A DNA stretch of 64,000 nt from Endozoicomonas sp965196975. Lineage in GTDB: Bacteria > Pseudomonadota > Gammaproteobacteria > Pseudomonadales > Endozoicomonadaceae. Positions within the stretch are counted from its first letter, which is position 1. Each line of letters starts with the position of its first letter. The stretch lies in NCBI RefSeq assembly GCF_965196975.1, contig NZ_OZ239981.1, forward strand, positions 4,092,001-4,156,000, written 5' to 3'. Below are positions 25,479 to 35,146 of this stretch, piece by piece. The position numbers and the translations under genes were made by a program. Under the pieces are notes generated by a model. The model made no database searches. It was not told the DNA's origin and saw nothing but the letters and a program-made list of their open reading frames with translations.

Positions 25479-28447
25479 CAGACCGTCCTCATACCTGCGT
25501 TTTTCAGGGCTTCCAGCAGTTTGGTTTCATCCGTTGAATCAATGCCGACATTGACCGCACCGCCGGGGTATTCGAGCTGGATAATTTTTTGTGGAGCCGG
25601 TTGTGTGGTTCGGGTGGTAGGTGCTGACGTGCTCACCTGGTTCTCTTGGAGGATTTGGGCTTTTTCATTGTTGGCCTGCCGGATACGTTCGTTGTAAATC
25701 TGTTCACTGATCCGCAGGGCAGAGGTGATATTCTTGATCGCCTCCTGATCCCCTTTGGCAATAGCCTCGGCCTGCTGTGCCTTCAGATCGTCACGCTGCG
25801 TTTGATAACGGCGTTGCTCAATATCCGACTGCCTGCCCTGTAATTCATCCAGTTCATCTTGCAGACTGTTGAGGGTATTTCGGGAACTCTCACCAAGGCT
25901 GGCCATGTTTTGCTCTGCCGAGCGAATGGCATTGTTGAGGCGGTCTAAATCCTGATTATTCAGGAGATTCATCGTATCAGCGGCTCGCTCGCCCTGACGG
26001 ATAAAACTTCTCGCTGTGGAGCCGCCGAGTTCATAACTTTCTAACAGTTCTTCGAGGGCGATTTTCTGTTCTAAGTACTGACTTTTGACATAAGCAGCAT
26101 TTTTCGCAGTCTCATTCATCCAACTGCTGATGCCAGTTACATCGAAGGTATAGGAATGCTGCAGCTTGTTAAGTTCTTCTCTGGTTTCTTCCAGCTGACT
26201 TTTCAGTTCGGCAATACTGCTGATCGCCTCCTTGGTGTTGACGTTGCCAACGCCATTCATGGCAACAAAGGCATCGTGTGCCGCACCGCTCATGCCCTGT
26301 AATTCTGCTGTCAGGGTGTTGTAATGACCGGCCATGACTCCGGCAATGGAAGCGGTGTCTTCAAGAGCTGCGGTTTGTTGCTCCCCAGCCTCGGTGACTT
26401 TATCAATACTCTGGCTGGTGCCTTCCGCCTCCTTTTTCAGTTGTGCCAGCTTCTGGCGACTGGCCTCCAGTGCCTGGGTGTACTCTTCCTGAGAGAGTGT
26501 TCCGGCAGAAAAGGCTTCGGCCAGTGCCACACCAAGGCTGGCTAATTCGGTGCGGGTTTCAGCCGCGTTGATCTGGCTGATAGCATCCGCTGCATCGGTA
26601 AACGCCGCTTTGGTGGTTGCTGCTGCCTGCTCTGCGGTTTGGCCAGTCTGCTCAACGCCTGCCCGGTAGCGCTCCTGTTCCTCCCTGATCTGATCCCAGG
26701 TTACCTTGCTTTCACGACGAATGTCTTTTTGTGCCTGCTCATGTTTTTTCGAGAGGGCCTCATAAATACCCACCAATGCGTCTTTGGCTGCATTGGCATC
26801 TTCAGCGGTTTGTTTGGCAAACTCTTTGCCAAGAGTGCGCAGATACTGAGTGGTTGCCTGCATCTCTTTGGCAATGGAGTCAGCCCCCACCACCTCTGCC
26901 AGTTTTTCCCAGCCGAAGATGATTTCTCCAATGGTATAGAGAAATGCAGTCGCAAAGCCTTTCACCGCCAGTGTGAAACTGTTGAAAAAGAAAGTGACGG
27001 TATTGCCAGTTACCGTGAAGGTGGTTTTCAGCTTACCCATCACCGTAGTGATGGTGGAAAAGCTGGTTTCTACCTTTGAAGCAAACCCGTCAAAAGAAAG
27101 GCCAGACAGCGCCGATTGAATGGCCTCGCCCATGGCAATAAAGGCATTGCTGATCTTTTTCGCCAGAGCCTGCAAGCGACCGTCCTGATTCATCGCCTCT
27201 ATTTTCAGGGCGATGGAACCCAGCAGGTTCTTGGTGTATTCCAGAGCACCACTGTCGGCAATTTCAGCCAGGAACTGCTGCCAGCTGTCTTTCAGGTTGC
27301 TGACATAACCGGACAGCAAGCTCATATTTTTGGCTGCTGCGCCTTCAGCACTTTTGCCTATTTCGGCAATCAGCAAGGCGATGGTATCCCGTCCCAACTT
27401 CCCGGCAGACGATAGCTTCTGTAACTCCTGCACGTTTTTGCCGGTGGCCTTTTCCAGCAGTTCCCATACCGGAACACCGCGCTCTACCAGCTGTAGAATC
27501 TCCTCTCCCTGAAGTTTCTGTTTTGCCCAGGCCTGACCGACAGCCAGCGTGATGCCATTCAGCCGCTCCATCCCGCCGCCCAGCTTGGAAGCCTGATCGA
27601 CAATGGCCTGCATAGACCCATCCATGGGATCGAGACCAAAAGCTTTCAGCCGGACAAATGCTTCAGAGACTTCTTCCAATTGGAATGGCGTGTTGCGGGT
27701 AAAGTCCTTAATCCAGGCCAGTGCCCGTTCACCTCCCGCCATGGAGCCCATAATGGCTTCCAGCTGAACGCTCAAGCGCTCAAACTTATCGCCCGTAGTC
27801 AGGATGGACTCTATGCCACGTTTGATGGTGTACAGGCCTGCCCCTGCTGCGACCAAGCCAGCGAACCGTCTGGTTAGACGACCAATACCCGATGATGCCT
27901 GCTCGGCATCTCTGGCTACTTTCTTCAGCGTTTCTTTCTTGAAAGTGCGGTCAGCTGCTTTTGCCTTTTTATTGGCCTTCTCGAAGGCATAACCAGTGTC
28001 TTCTATTTCATGACTGAGCTTCTGCTGTTGCTGTGCCAGCTTGGTACTAGACAGACCTGCTTTGTTCAGTTGATTTCTTACATTGGCCAATGCTTCACGC
28101 TGACGACCATACGCCGTGTTGCTTTTTCTGACCTCCTGCCTGGCTTTGGTCAGTGCCAACTCCATTGCTTTGGTAGGCTTCTCAGTACGATCAACTTCTC
28201 TGGCCAACGCAGACACTTTTGCCTGAGCAGCACGAAAGGCTTTCCCAGCCTCATAGGTTGCCCGCGTCTGTTTTTCAAACGACGTCAGCAACGCCTTCTG
28301 ATCTTTCAGCTTGCCGAGCTGCTCTTTCAGGTCAGCCGCTTCGCCCTTGAGATAATCAAGGGACTCTGCGGACTGTTTCACCTTGCCGGACAACGCATCT
28401 TTTGCCTTCAGGACTAACTGAATGGCGGACTGTTTGAGTGAGGCCAT
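25478..28447 (-). CDS. tail tape measure protein
   Basis: 989 residues. The first 170 and residues about 560-960 are long charged coiled coils (LKEQLGKLKDQKALL, QEEYTQALEASRQKLAQLKKEA). The conserved tape-measure core lies at about 190-430 (GDKFERLSVQLEAIMGSMAGG and QEILQLVERGVPVWELL). A hydrophobic stretch near TFFFNSFTLAVKGFATAFLY is the usual membrane-like section. It sets tail length and is later ejected. Confidence 0.88.
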   Translation of the reverse strand: MASLKQSAIQLVLKAKDALSGKVKQSAESLDYLKGEAADLKEQLGKLKDQKALLTSFEKQTRATYEAGKAFRAAQAKVSALAREVDRTEKPTKAMELALTKARQEVRKSNTAYGRQREALANVRNQLNKAGLSSTKLAQQQQKLSHEIEDTGYAFEKANKKAKAADRTFKKETLKKVARDAEQASSGIGRLTRRFAGLVAAGAGLYTIKRGIESILTTGDKFERLSVQLEAIMGSMAGGERALAWIKDFTRNTPFQLEEVSEAFVRLKAFGLDPMDGSMQAIVDQASKLGGGMERLNGITLAVGQAWAKQKLQGEEILQLVERGVPVWELLEKATGKNVQELQKLSSAGKLGRDTIALLIAEIGKSAEGAAAKNMSLLSGYVSNLKDSWQQFLAEIADSGALEYTKNLLGSIALKIEAMNQDGRLQALAKKISNAFIAMGEAIQSALSGLSFDGFASKVETSFSTITTVMGKLKTTFTVTGNTVTFFFNSFTLAVKGFATAFLYTIGEIIFGWEKLAEVVGADSIAKEMQATTQYLRTLGKEFAKQTAEDANAAKDALVGIYEALSKKHEQAQKDIRRESKVTWDQIREEQERYRAGVEQTGQTAEQAAATTKAAFTDAADAISQINAAETRTELASLGVALAEAFSAGTLSQEEYTQALEASRQKLAQLKKEAEGTSQSIDKVTEAGEQQTAALEDTASIAGVMAGHYNTLTAELQGMSGAAHDAFVAMNGVGNVNTKEAISSIAELKSQLEETREELNKLQHSYTFDVTGISSWMNETAKNAAYVKSQYLEQKIALEELLESYELGGSTARSFIRQGERAADTMNLLNNQDLDRLNNAIRSAEQNMASLGESSRNTLNSLQDELDELQGRQSDIEQRRYQTQRDDLKAQQAEAIAKGDQEAIKNITSALRISEQIYNERIRQANNEKAQILQENQVSTSAPTTRTTQPAPQKIIQLEYPGGAVNVGIDSTDETKLLEALKNAGMRTV

Positions 28448-28501
28448 GGGCTTTTCTATCCAGAAATATGCCCCAAAAATGAGGCTATCAAAGGAAGGTC
28501 G

Positions 28502-29245
28502 TTACTTCGCCAGATCAATCTGCAAAAAGGTACTGAGACCAGTGCCAGTGATGGTGGTATCTGCCAGCACGTCCAGTTCCAGTGGAATACTGGCAAAATC
28601 GTCGGAGATAAAATCCAGATTCTGAACGGGCGAGAACTTCACCCGGTGCACCCGGATATTAAACGCCTTGCCATCCTGGGCATCGTTCAGGCCTTCCATA
28701 AACAGCACGAACTCTTTGCCGGACTCAATCAAGGCCTGCACCATATTGGAGGCTAACGGGGTGTAGCTGACGGTGATGCCAAGGTTATCTATTCCGCCAC
28801 CTTCCACCACGTTAATTCCGGCCTTCGTCAGTGTGTAGTCATCCCCTTCAACCAACGTGGTATCCAGACTGTCCTTCACCGTTATGGCTTTGGTCAGGTC
28901 AGGCATTTTATCGAAGGGAATCAGCTCGCCTGCCACGCCGAAAGAGGTATGGGGTTCATCGGTCACCGCTGTGGTCGAACCTGCGGTGGCTGAACCTCGC
29001 AGAGCCATGGCCAGATTATCCGCGGTGAAATCATGGGCGGTGACGCTGGCAGAGATCGACGAAATCCGGCTGATGGTATTTCGGTTTCCTCCGCCACCTA
29101 AATAGTTTTTCAACTCCTTCTTATCTTCTTCAAAGCTGAATTTGAACTCGCTCACGTTGCCGACTGGCAACAAGGGGGCAGAGCCATCAGCCGGTTTGAG
29201 GTAGATGCTTCCGGCACCAATAAAACTACGATCCATCGTAGACAT
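28502..29245 (-). CDS. major tail tube protein
   Basis: 247 residues with a clear AAGGAGAT site. The opening FIGAGSIYLKPADGSAPLLPVGNV and SEFKFSFEEDKKELKNYLGG match tail tube proteins of lambda-head siphoviruses. It lies between minor tail genes and the tape measure, the expected place. The 54-base gap to the tape measure shows no separate chaperone frame that I can support. Confidence 0.75.
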   Translation of the reverse strand: MSTMDRSFIGAGSIYLKPADGSAPLLPVGNVSEFKFSFEEDKKELKNYLGGGGNRNTISRISSISASVTAHDFTADNLAMALRGSATAGSTTAVTDEPHTSFGVAGELIPFDKMPDLTKAITVKDSLDTTLVEGDDYTLTKAGINVVEGGGIDNLGITVSYTPLASNMVQALIESGKEFVLFMEGLNDAQDGKAFNIRVHRVKFSPVQNLDFISDDFASIPLELDVLADTTITGTGLSTFLQIDLAK

Positions 29246-29274
29246 GGGGTGATCTCCTTATCAGGAAGGTGGGG

Positions 29275-29685
29275 TTAGAGGACGACGTCAATGTGCAGTT
29301 GCAGGTCAGCAAACGACAGGTGTGCATTGCTCGGCGAAATATCAAACTGGGTTTCACTGAAGTGGATATTTCGGGCTTCTGGCGTAAAACGTTGGCCGGT
29401 GGTGAATAGCTCTCGAATAGAGCGGGTTAAATCCAGCAAGGTATAAGTGGAGTCTATATTGGTTTTGGCCACCACGCTGATATTAAATTCCATCCGGTAC
29501 TTGGCCCGCTGGCCCTGGCGCTGTTCTTCGTTAATGGATTCCAATTGCACCAGAATAGCTGGCAGGTCTAAATCCTGTTCCTGCCCGGTAGCTGAATAGC
29601 CAAGGAGTGTATTTTCAGACACCTGCTTCAGATGCTCAATCAGGCTCTCAATAATCTGTCGCTCAGGATTCGATGTTAAAGGCAT
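29275..29685 (-). CDS. minor tail protein, gpU-like
   Basis: 136 residues (MPLTSNPERQIIESLIEHL) with a mixed alpha/beta pattern, VAKTNIDSTYTLLDLTRSIRELF in the middle and a beta C-terminus (LSFADLQLHIDVVL). It overlaps the preceding gene by 23 bases. Place and size fit the tail terminator gpU; homology was not tested. Confidence 0.6.
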   Translation of the reverse strand: MPLTSNPERQIIESLIEHLKQVSENTLLGYSATGQEQDLDLPAILVQLESINEEQRQGQRAKYRMEFNISVVAKTNIDSTYTLLDLTRSIRELFTTGQRFTPEARNIHFSETQFDISPSNAHLSFADLQLHIDVVL

Positions 29686-30256
29686 AGTTGAGTTCCTGAT
29701 GGAGCAGGTCAGTAAACCGGTTCACCAGCAGAGGGCTGACTTTTTTCAGGGAGGTTTCAGCCTCCACATCAATCCGAACGGTTTTCTTTTCCAGTGGCAA
29801 TCCCATCCACATCCAACGGCCTGAGCGTTTGGATTGCTGATAACGGTGTTGCCAGTTATCTTTCCGTTCAAAGATCAGCTTCCTGGAAGTATTCACTGGC
29901 TGCATCAGGAAACTGTTTTCCCAAAAACGGTCACTGCCTACTCGGACTCCCCGTCGAGTCTGCCTTGGGTTACCGAGACGATGCGCACCCACTTCATTGA
30001 TGCCAATCCAGAGGGTCAGGTAACGCTCTTTACTGCCGTAACTTTTTTTAAGCCTTACCCGAATCCGATTCAGTTCTTTCAGTATTTTTTGTGAGACCTT
30101 CATACGCCGGGACATATCACGCAGCACTTGCCGTTCTGCCCAACGACTCAGTTTGGCCAGGGCTCGCTGAATGGCCTGTTCGGCTTTTTCCGGGGAGTGT
30201 TTGAACAGGGCGGTGAGTTCTTCAATATCCCCGCTGACTTCCTGTTCAATGAGCAT
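29663..30256 (-). CDS. minor tail protein Z-like
   Basis: 197 residues. AIQRALAKLSRWAERQVLRDMSRR leads into the core LKKSYGSKERYLTLWIGINEV and later WMWMGLPLEKKTVRIDV. This is the build of prophage minor tail protein Z, a neck/tail-completion protein. The start overlaps the connector gene by 11 bases. Confidence 0.65.
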   Translation of the reverse strand: MLIEQEVSGDIEELTALFKHSPEKAEQAIQRALAKLSRWAERQVLRDMSRRMKVSQKILKELNRIRVRLKKSYGSKERYLTLWIGINEVGAHRLGNPRQTRRGVRVGSDRFWENSFLMQPVNTSRKLIFERKDNWQHRYQQSKRSGRWMWMGLPLEKKTVRIDVEAETSLKKVSPLLVNRFTDLLHQELNYAFNIES

Positions 30257-30539
30257 AGATATTCCATTTGGCTAAGTAGCCATCGTCTTTCAGCTTTCGG
30301 TCGACTTCATAAACCTGCCCGTTGGCTAATACAGTATTGCCACGTTTCAACCGGATGGTGCTGTCCAAGGTAAGAACCGTCACTTCGCCCTGAACTGCCT
30401 CATATTTGCCAAGCTCCACCAGTTCTGTGCTGATAATACCTTGGGTTTCCAGCGATAACTGATCTGAAAGTGTCAGTAACACCGACTGCCCAAAAGTGGA
30501 AAGGATGGTGTGACCCATCACTGAAAATGTGTCGTTCAT
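30246..30539 (-). CDS. head-tail attachment protein (gpFII-like)
   Basis: 97 residues, beta-rich, with QGEVTVLTLDSTIRLKRGNTVLANGQVYEVDRK split over strands typical of phage head-tail joining proteins. AGGAATAACGG precedes the ATG. Order (capsid, then this, then Z- and U-like) fits lambda FII. Confidence 0.6.
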   Translation of the reverse strand: MNDTFSVMGHTILSTFGQSVLLTLSDQLSLETQGIISTELVELGKYEAVQGEVTVLTLDSTIRLKRGNTVLANGQVYEVDRKLKDDGYLAKWNIYAH

Positions 30540-30606
30540 CCGTTATTCCTGTGGTGTGAAGCAGAAGGTAGAATCCCATGATTGGAACTCATGTTGAGAG
30601 AATAGA

Positions 30607-30942
30607 ATGCTAAAACGTATGGGCATCTCACTGTTTACACTGACCCTGCTATCTGGTTGTGGCGAGCAACAGGCCGAAATAGAAGAAGCTATTCAAGAAG
30701 CCAAAGCAGCGGCTCAAGAAGCGTTGGAACAAGTGCAGGAAGTAACCACGTCTACAGAAGCTGGAGAAATCATGAGTCAGGCTCAGGATGCCTTTAACGA
30801 AATTCAGGCCAATGTTGACCCGGAAAAATTCATTGAAATGGCGGGTGATCAGGCAGTACAAGTGATCGAAGAAGCCCAAAAAGCCACCATTGAAGCCATT
30901 CAAGAAAGCAAAGACGACGCCAAAGAAGCACTTGAGCAATAG
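30607..30942 (+). CDS. predicted lipoprotein, prophage moron
   Basis: 111 residues. Positively charged start, hydrophobic stretch and lipobox LLSGC (cysteine at residue 18) give a type II signal. The mature part is an almost uninterrupted, strongly acidic, alanine/glutamate-rich helix (EEAIQEAKAAAQEALEQVQE). It reads opposite to all surrounding structural genes and is closed by a hairpin terminator, the layout of a lysogeny-expressed moron. Membrane-anchored and periplasm-facing; a superinfection exclusion or envelope role is inference. Confidence 0.7.
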   Translation: MLKRMGISLFTLTLLSGCGEQQAEIEEAIQEAKAAAQEALEQVQEVTTSTEAGEIMSQAQDAFNEIQANVDPEKFIEMAGDQAVQVIEEAQKATIEAIQESKDDAKEALEQ

Positions 30943-30960
30943 TCACTCCTGTTTCAAATA

Positions 30961-30982
30961 AGCTGGTCATTGCTGACCAGCT
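30961..30982. terminator. bidirectional hairpin between capsid and lipoprotein genes
   Basis: AGCTGGTCA (30961-30969) pairs perfectly with TGACCAGCT (30974-30982) over a TTGC loop. It is followed by ATTCATTT rightward and TATTTG leftward. It ends the moron and sits 6 bases past the capsid stop. Confidence 0.65.
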
Positions 30983-30988
30983 ATTCAT

Positions 30989-31978
30989 TTAGCTCATGGT
31001 CAGTTTGATGACTGCTCGAGGCCTGAGGTTGATTGGCAGGGGATTGGACTGGGTATGTACAATCACGCCTTTCTCAAAATCCATCACCTTCTGCTTGGCA
31101 TAGCGAGGCAGACCGATGGTGTTGACGGTCTCGACAAAATCAGCCGGCGCAAACCAGGTCTTGAAGATATCTGCACCTGTTGGGTAGAGATATGCTTCAT
31201 TGGCCGCGACAAAGTCATTGCCACCCACTGAACCGCGGTACTCTTCCCAATCGATATCCGCAAAACGGAACTTGCCCTTGGGGTCTGTGCGCAGCGCTTC
31301 GCCATCCTGCCATCGCTGGTAGGCTTCTTTCACCGATTTATGACCGACCAGCCCATCAAAGAAATCCGATCCGCAGAAGGCATGAAGGCCACTGTAAGGC
31401 AATGCACCCAGCGCATCATCCACCAGGCGGCGGGCTTTGACACCCTGGGCACGAACATCCGTCGTAGTGACCGAGAACTTGAAATCATGGGTCTGCTGAC
31501 TAACACCGAACTCATCAAACAGGTTGTAGAGAATGGTGCTGCCATCGCCGTCGAGGATTTCCCCTTTGAGCGCGCCCATTCGCAGAAACTCCAGCGTCAC
31601 CTCATGGTTGGCATTCATCTTCTGTAATCGCTGGTTCACTACGGCCTGCACACCCTGCATGGCATCCTCACTGCCGAACTGACGGACATTCTGCACTTCT
31701 GCGGCAAGAATCGTGCCGTCATGAGGTATATGAGGCACTACAAAACTGCGCAGCTGACGTTTATCGCCAATAGCCTGAGTAGCGGGTGCACCACGCTCGG
31801 TCGAAGGCAGCAGGCGAAGCTCGCCATTAATGCTTTCCACCACAACGGTTGTGGTATTGATGCCACTCTCCTGAAAAAGCCCCAGTTGCCCAAGACGACC
31901 AGGCTTGTAATCCATCTCATTGATGGTGGCGGTCAGACTGGTAAGACTGAACGCATCGTCATTAAAAATATCCAGCAT
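30989..31978 (-). CDS. major capsid protein (lambda gpE type)
   Basis: 329 residues. The N-terminus FSLTSLTATINEMDYKPGRL with LGLFQESGINTTTVVVE and the C-terminus SNPLPINLRPRAVIKLTMS are hallmarks of the phage capsid E family (HK97 fold). GGAGCGATAAC precedes the ATG. It follows the decoration protein, the standard lambda-like order. Confidence 0.9.
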   Translation of the reverse strand: MLDIFNDDAFSLTSLTATINEMDYKPGRLGQLGLFQESGINTTTVVVESINGELRLLPSTERGAPATQAIGDKRQLRSFVVPHIPHDGTILAAEVQNVRQFGSEDAMQGVQAVVNQRLQKMNANHEVTLEFLRMGALKGEILDGDGSTILYNLFDEFGVSQQTHDFKFSVTTTDVRAQGVKARRLVDDALGALPYSGLHAFCGSDFFDGLVGHKSVKEAYQRWQDGEALRTDPKGKFRFADIDWEEYRGSVGGNDFVAANEAYLYPTGADIFKTWFAPADFVETVNTIGLPRYAKQKVMDFEKGVIVHTQSNPLPINLRPRAVIKLTMS

Positions 31979-32048
31979 GTTATCGCTCCTTGATAACGGT
32001 AATAGAAAAGGTGTGGAGGAATCGTGACAGCGGGTAATTCAGGAAGGG

Positions 32049-32420
32049 TTATTCCGTGCGCAGGATAATATCCAGCCCGGCCAGTTGATCCACGGCCGTT
32101 GCCTTTTGTTCATCAGTAATCCCGGCAGGCCAGATCAGCAGGCTGTCTACCACTTCTGCCAGACGGGCGATGATGACACCGTCACCGCCTGAAGCGTCCG
32201 TCACCTTGCCTGCGTAGAGAATACCTGCCGCATTTTGGGTGCCATCATCTGCAGAAGGGTCAAGAGGGCTGTAAATACCATCCGCAGAAGCCTTGCCGAC
32301 AACAGTACCAGGCATCATCGTCAGGTTTGCCGCCAAGGGTACCTGTTCACGGCTGATGGTGTTGTTGCCTTCAGACACCAGAAATTCGCCGGTATACACG
32401 GATTCCGTTTTTACACTCAT
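32049..32420 (-). CDS. head decoration protein (lambda gpD type)
   Basis: 123 residues. The start YTGEFLVSEGNNTISREQVP and the core LTMMPGTVVGKA match the trimeric stabilising decoration protein D. It adds to the expanded capsid lattice. AGAAGGAC lies ahead of the ATG. Confidence 0.88.
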   Translation of the reverse strand: MSVKTESVYTGEFLVSEGNNTISREQVPLAANLTMMPGTVVGKASADGIYSPLDPSADDGTQNAAGILYAGKVTDASGGDGVIIARLAEVVDSLLIWPAGITDEQKATAVDQLAGLDIILRTE

Positions 32421-32468
32421 GGGTAAAGTCCTTCTTTTGTTGTAAAGAGTGGAGGGATAGAGAAAGGG

Positions 32469-33479
32469 TTATGCCCGGTTACGCCGACTGTAGATCGCCT
32501 GCGTATCAATGGCTGACGTGGTTGGTTTCAATCCCTGCTGTTTGGGCGTCAGGGCATTATTGATGGGTTCATCGTCAGAGGTCAGCGATGCGAGAAGGCT
32601 GTTTTGTACTTCTGAAACCGAACAGTCCTCTTTTATAAAATCCGCTGCCTTATCCGGGAAGCCTGCTGTCTGGCAGAGGTTTTTAATTTGGTCATAGCTG
32701 GCCAGCCGAACCTTGACCTCATTTTCCGACAGTGCCGCTTTAAGAATTGCAGCGGTTTTTTCTGGATAACCAGCCTGACTGCAAAGATCAGCAATAGCCA
32801 CAGAATCAACTTGAGATTTCGGCTCCACCGTCTGACTCTGTGGCGGAACTGGCTCTGCTGGATTTTTAGCTTGCTCGATACGTCCATAACCATCCGGTGC
32901 GTTAGTGAACATGGAAAGGTCAAAGCGGGCAGCGGCCTTTACCGGTTCATCAATCTGATCCACCAATCCCAACTCCAGGGCTTCCGTTGCGGTGAACCAG
33001 GATTCCGATTCCATCAGCGCCTTCATTTCTTCAAGGCTCTTGCCGGTTCTGGCGGTGTAAGACACAGCGATACTGTCCGCGATCTTATCCATAAGATCGG
33101 CCGTTTTACGCATCGCTTCGGCATCGCCCTGTGCCCAGCCATACGGGTTATGGATCATCATCATGGCATTTTCAGCGATAGTGACCGTGTCGCCAGCCAT
33201 GGCAATGACACTGGCAATGCTCGCTGCCAGCCCCTCAATGGTGACATGGATACTGGCTTTATGAAGTCTTAGGGCGTTATAGATGGCAATGCCTTCAAAC
33301 ACCATGCCGCCCCGGCTGTTGAGCCGAACATTAATATCTGATGCATCCAGATTACGGATTTGATCCACCACACTCTGGGCAGAAACGCCGTACCAGTCAT
33401 CAATATCATCAAAGATAAATAGCTCCGGTGTCTGGTTGGCTTCGTTCTTAAAGGTGTACCACTGTCGGTTATGACTCAT
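32469..33479 (-). CDS. ClpP-like head maturation protease
   Basis: 336 residues from the ATG at 33479, which has AAGGA upstream and overlaps the portal stop by 11 bases; an ATG 60 bases earlier is possible. The ClpP/S49-like fold is shown by VRLNSRGGMVFEGIAIYNAL, the serine in GLAASIASVIAMAG and the histidine in MMMIHNPYG. The last 130 residues are Pro/Ser-rich then helical, likely the scaffold part as in lambda gpC/Nu3. Confidence 0.9.
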   Translation of the reverse strand: MSHNRQWYTFKNEANQTPELFIFDDIDDWYGVSAQSVVDQIRNLDASDINVRLNSRGGMVFEGIAIYNALRLHKASIHVTIEGLAASIASVIAMAGDTVTIAENAMMMIHNPYGWAQGDAEAMRKTADLMDKIADSIAVSYTARTGKSLEEMKALMESESWFTATEALELGLVDQIDEPVKAAARFDLSMFTNAPDGYGRIEQAKNPAEPVPPQSQTVEPKSQVDSVAIADLCSQAGYPEKTAAILKAALSENEVKVRLASYDQIKNLCQTAGFPDKAADFIKEDCSVSEVQNSLLASLTSDDEPINNALTPKQQGLKPTTSAIDTQAIYSRRNRA

Positions 33480-34938
33480 CCCTGTCATCCTTTGCTGGTT
33501 GATTGGAAGTTTTATGGTTTTCCGGGTCACGGCCGTCACTGTCGTACCTCAGCGAGTGATTATCTGCACGGCGATTATCCGCAGCGATTTCGTCATCCAT
33601 CTGTTCACTGTCATAACCCAGTTCGCTGACCACTTCGGAACGGGACTTAAAGCCAGAGCGCACCGCCATCTTCTGCGCCTGCATATCCTGAACGGGATGC
33701 ATATATGGCCAGCCGTGGGCGATCCACTTTACCCGACGATGGGCTCGTGGATTATTGGCATAGCCAGGAATAGCTACTGAGCCATTCAGCACCGCCATAT
33801 CCAGCCAACGGTTCCAGACCGGCCGACAGAACTGAAAGATAATCTGGTTATGCTGAATCTGCTGAATGCGGCGGCGGAACTCATTGATGATCAGGCGCAG
33901 AGCCCGGTCACTGACGCCTGCCATATCACCCGAGAGCAGTTCATAAGGCAGACCAATACCTGCGGCGATGGCCATCAGCTGCTGTTTCATAAAGTTCGGA
34001 TAGTCTGCCGCAGTACCAGGCGGGTTATTGAACTCGACCTCTTCACCCGGCGCCAGTTCCTGCATGGTGCCCGGTTCCATCGCCACCATGGGTAGACCCG
34101 TGTCATCAAACACCAGTCGCTTGCCGGTTAATGGGTCAATGGGGTCCTGTTCGGGGGATGGCTTTTTAATAAACCCGGTGAACAGGTTGGCGATTTCCTG
34201 CCGTAACAGGGTGGCATCATCAAATTTATCCAGATGATAGAGCCTGACTAATACCTGGGTCAGTAAAGGCTGCCCCCTCAGTTGTCCTGGGCGCAGGGCT
34301 TCAAAAACATGCAGGACGTTTTCGGCCTTAACTCGAACCAGCCTGGTGCTGTCAAAAGCAAACTCCGCTGGGTGCTCTCGGTGAAAATAGTAGGCCACCC
34401 GTTTTCCCAACTTATTGAACTCAATCCCGGCCTTAATGACATGGCCATTATCCAGCGTCTCGTTATAGCTAATGGGAACAAACTCGGATTCCAGCACCTG
34501 CAGTTGCAGGGGAACCGATAGTCCATCTTCCAGCTTGCGGGGACGGAGCCTGACAAAGCACTCACCGCCTTCAAACATGGCTCGGGTAATCAACGATTGC
34601 TGCCCGGTAAAACTCAACAGACCATCGGCATCGGACTCATCAGCCCATTGCAGAAACAGGTTTTGCAGCTGTTCCCGCAAACCATCGTCGTCCACTAATG
34701 ATTTGGGCGAAATGCCCCGACCAATCACATTGCTGACCAGTTTTTCCAGACCACTGCTTGCCCAGGGATCATTTCGGATCGCAGCCCGGGAGCGGTTGAT
34801 GAGTTTGGACAGATCTGCAGTCAGTGCCGTATTCGGAGAAAGCCCTGGTGCGTACCAGCTTTTAGTGCGGCGCCCTATACCTGCGGCGGTATAAACTGAG
34901 TTTTTGAAACGACGGAAAAGATTGGTGAGCAATCCCAT
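33469..34938 (-). CDS. portal protein, lambda family
   Basis: 489 residues from ATG 34938 (MGLLTNLFRRF), with GGGAG seven bases upstream, better than the TTG just before. RAAIRNDPWASSGLEKLVSNVIG, the stem-like centre and PYELLSGDMAGVSDRALRLI are lambda gpB-type portal features. It forms the dodecameric DNA channel. Coupled to the gpW gene upstream and the protease downstream. Confidence 0.93.
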   Translation of the reverse strand: MGLLTNLFRRFKNSVYTAAGIGRRTKSWYAPGLSPNTALTADLSKLINRSRAAIRNDPWASSGLEKLVSNVIGRGISPKSLVDDDGLREQLQNLFLQWADESDADGLLSFTGQQSLITRAMFEGGECFVRLRPRKLEDGLSVPLQLQVLESEFVPISYNETLDNGHVIKAGIEFNKLGKRVAYYFHREHPAEFAFDSTRLVRVKAENVLHVFEALRPGQLRGQPLLTQVLVRLYHLDKFDDATLLRQEIANLFTGFIKKPSPEQDPIDPLTGKRLVFDDTGLPMVAMEPGTMQELAPGEEVEFNNPPGTAADYPNFMKQQLMAIAAGIGLPYELLSGDMAGVSDRALRLIINEFRRRIQQIQHNQIIFQFCRPVWNRWLDMAVLNGSVAIPGYANNPRAHRRVKWIAHGWPYMHPVQDMQAQKMAVRSGFKSRSEVVSELGYDSEQMDDEIAADNRRADNHSLRYDSDGRDPENHKTSNQPAKDDRDES

Positions 34939-34940
34939 GC

Positions 34941-35141
34941 TCAAACTCCCTTGGTTGAATAAATACCATACTGCTTTGGCCGTTTCTGCTGTTTAATCAG
35001 CTCCCTCTCAATGGCCTGCAGCCGCCTTTCCATTTCTGCAAAGCTGCTGTATTCCACCCGGCGCCCTTCAAATTCCACAGTACGGGTCTCACGCAGGAGC
35101 ACTGCCCGTTTCAGGGCCTGATATTCTGCCTCGGTAATCAT
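34941..35141 (-). CDS. gpW-like head-tail connector
   Basis: 66 residues with the short alpha/beta gpW pattern (EYQALKRAVLLRETRTVEFEG, then VEYSSFAEMERRLQAIERE). It lies between terminase and portal as in lambda. It closes the connector after packaging. Confidence 0.85.
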   Translation of the reverse strand: MITEAEYQALKRAVLLRETRTVEFEGRRVEYSSFAEMERRLQAIERELIKQQKRPKQYGIYSTKGV

Positions 35142-35146
35142 GGTGG

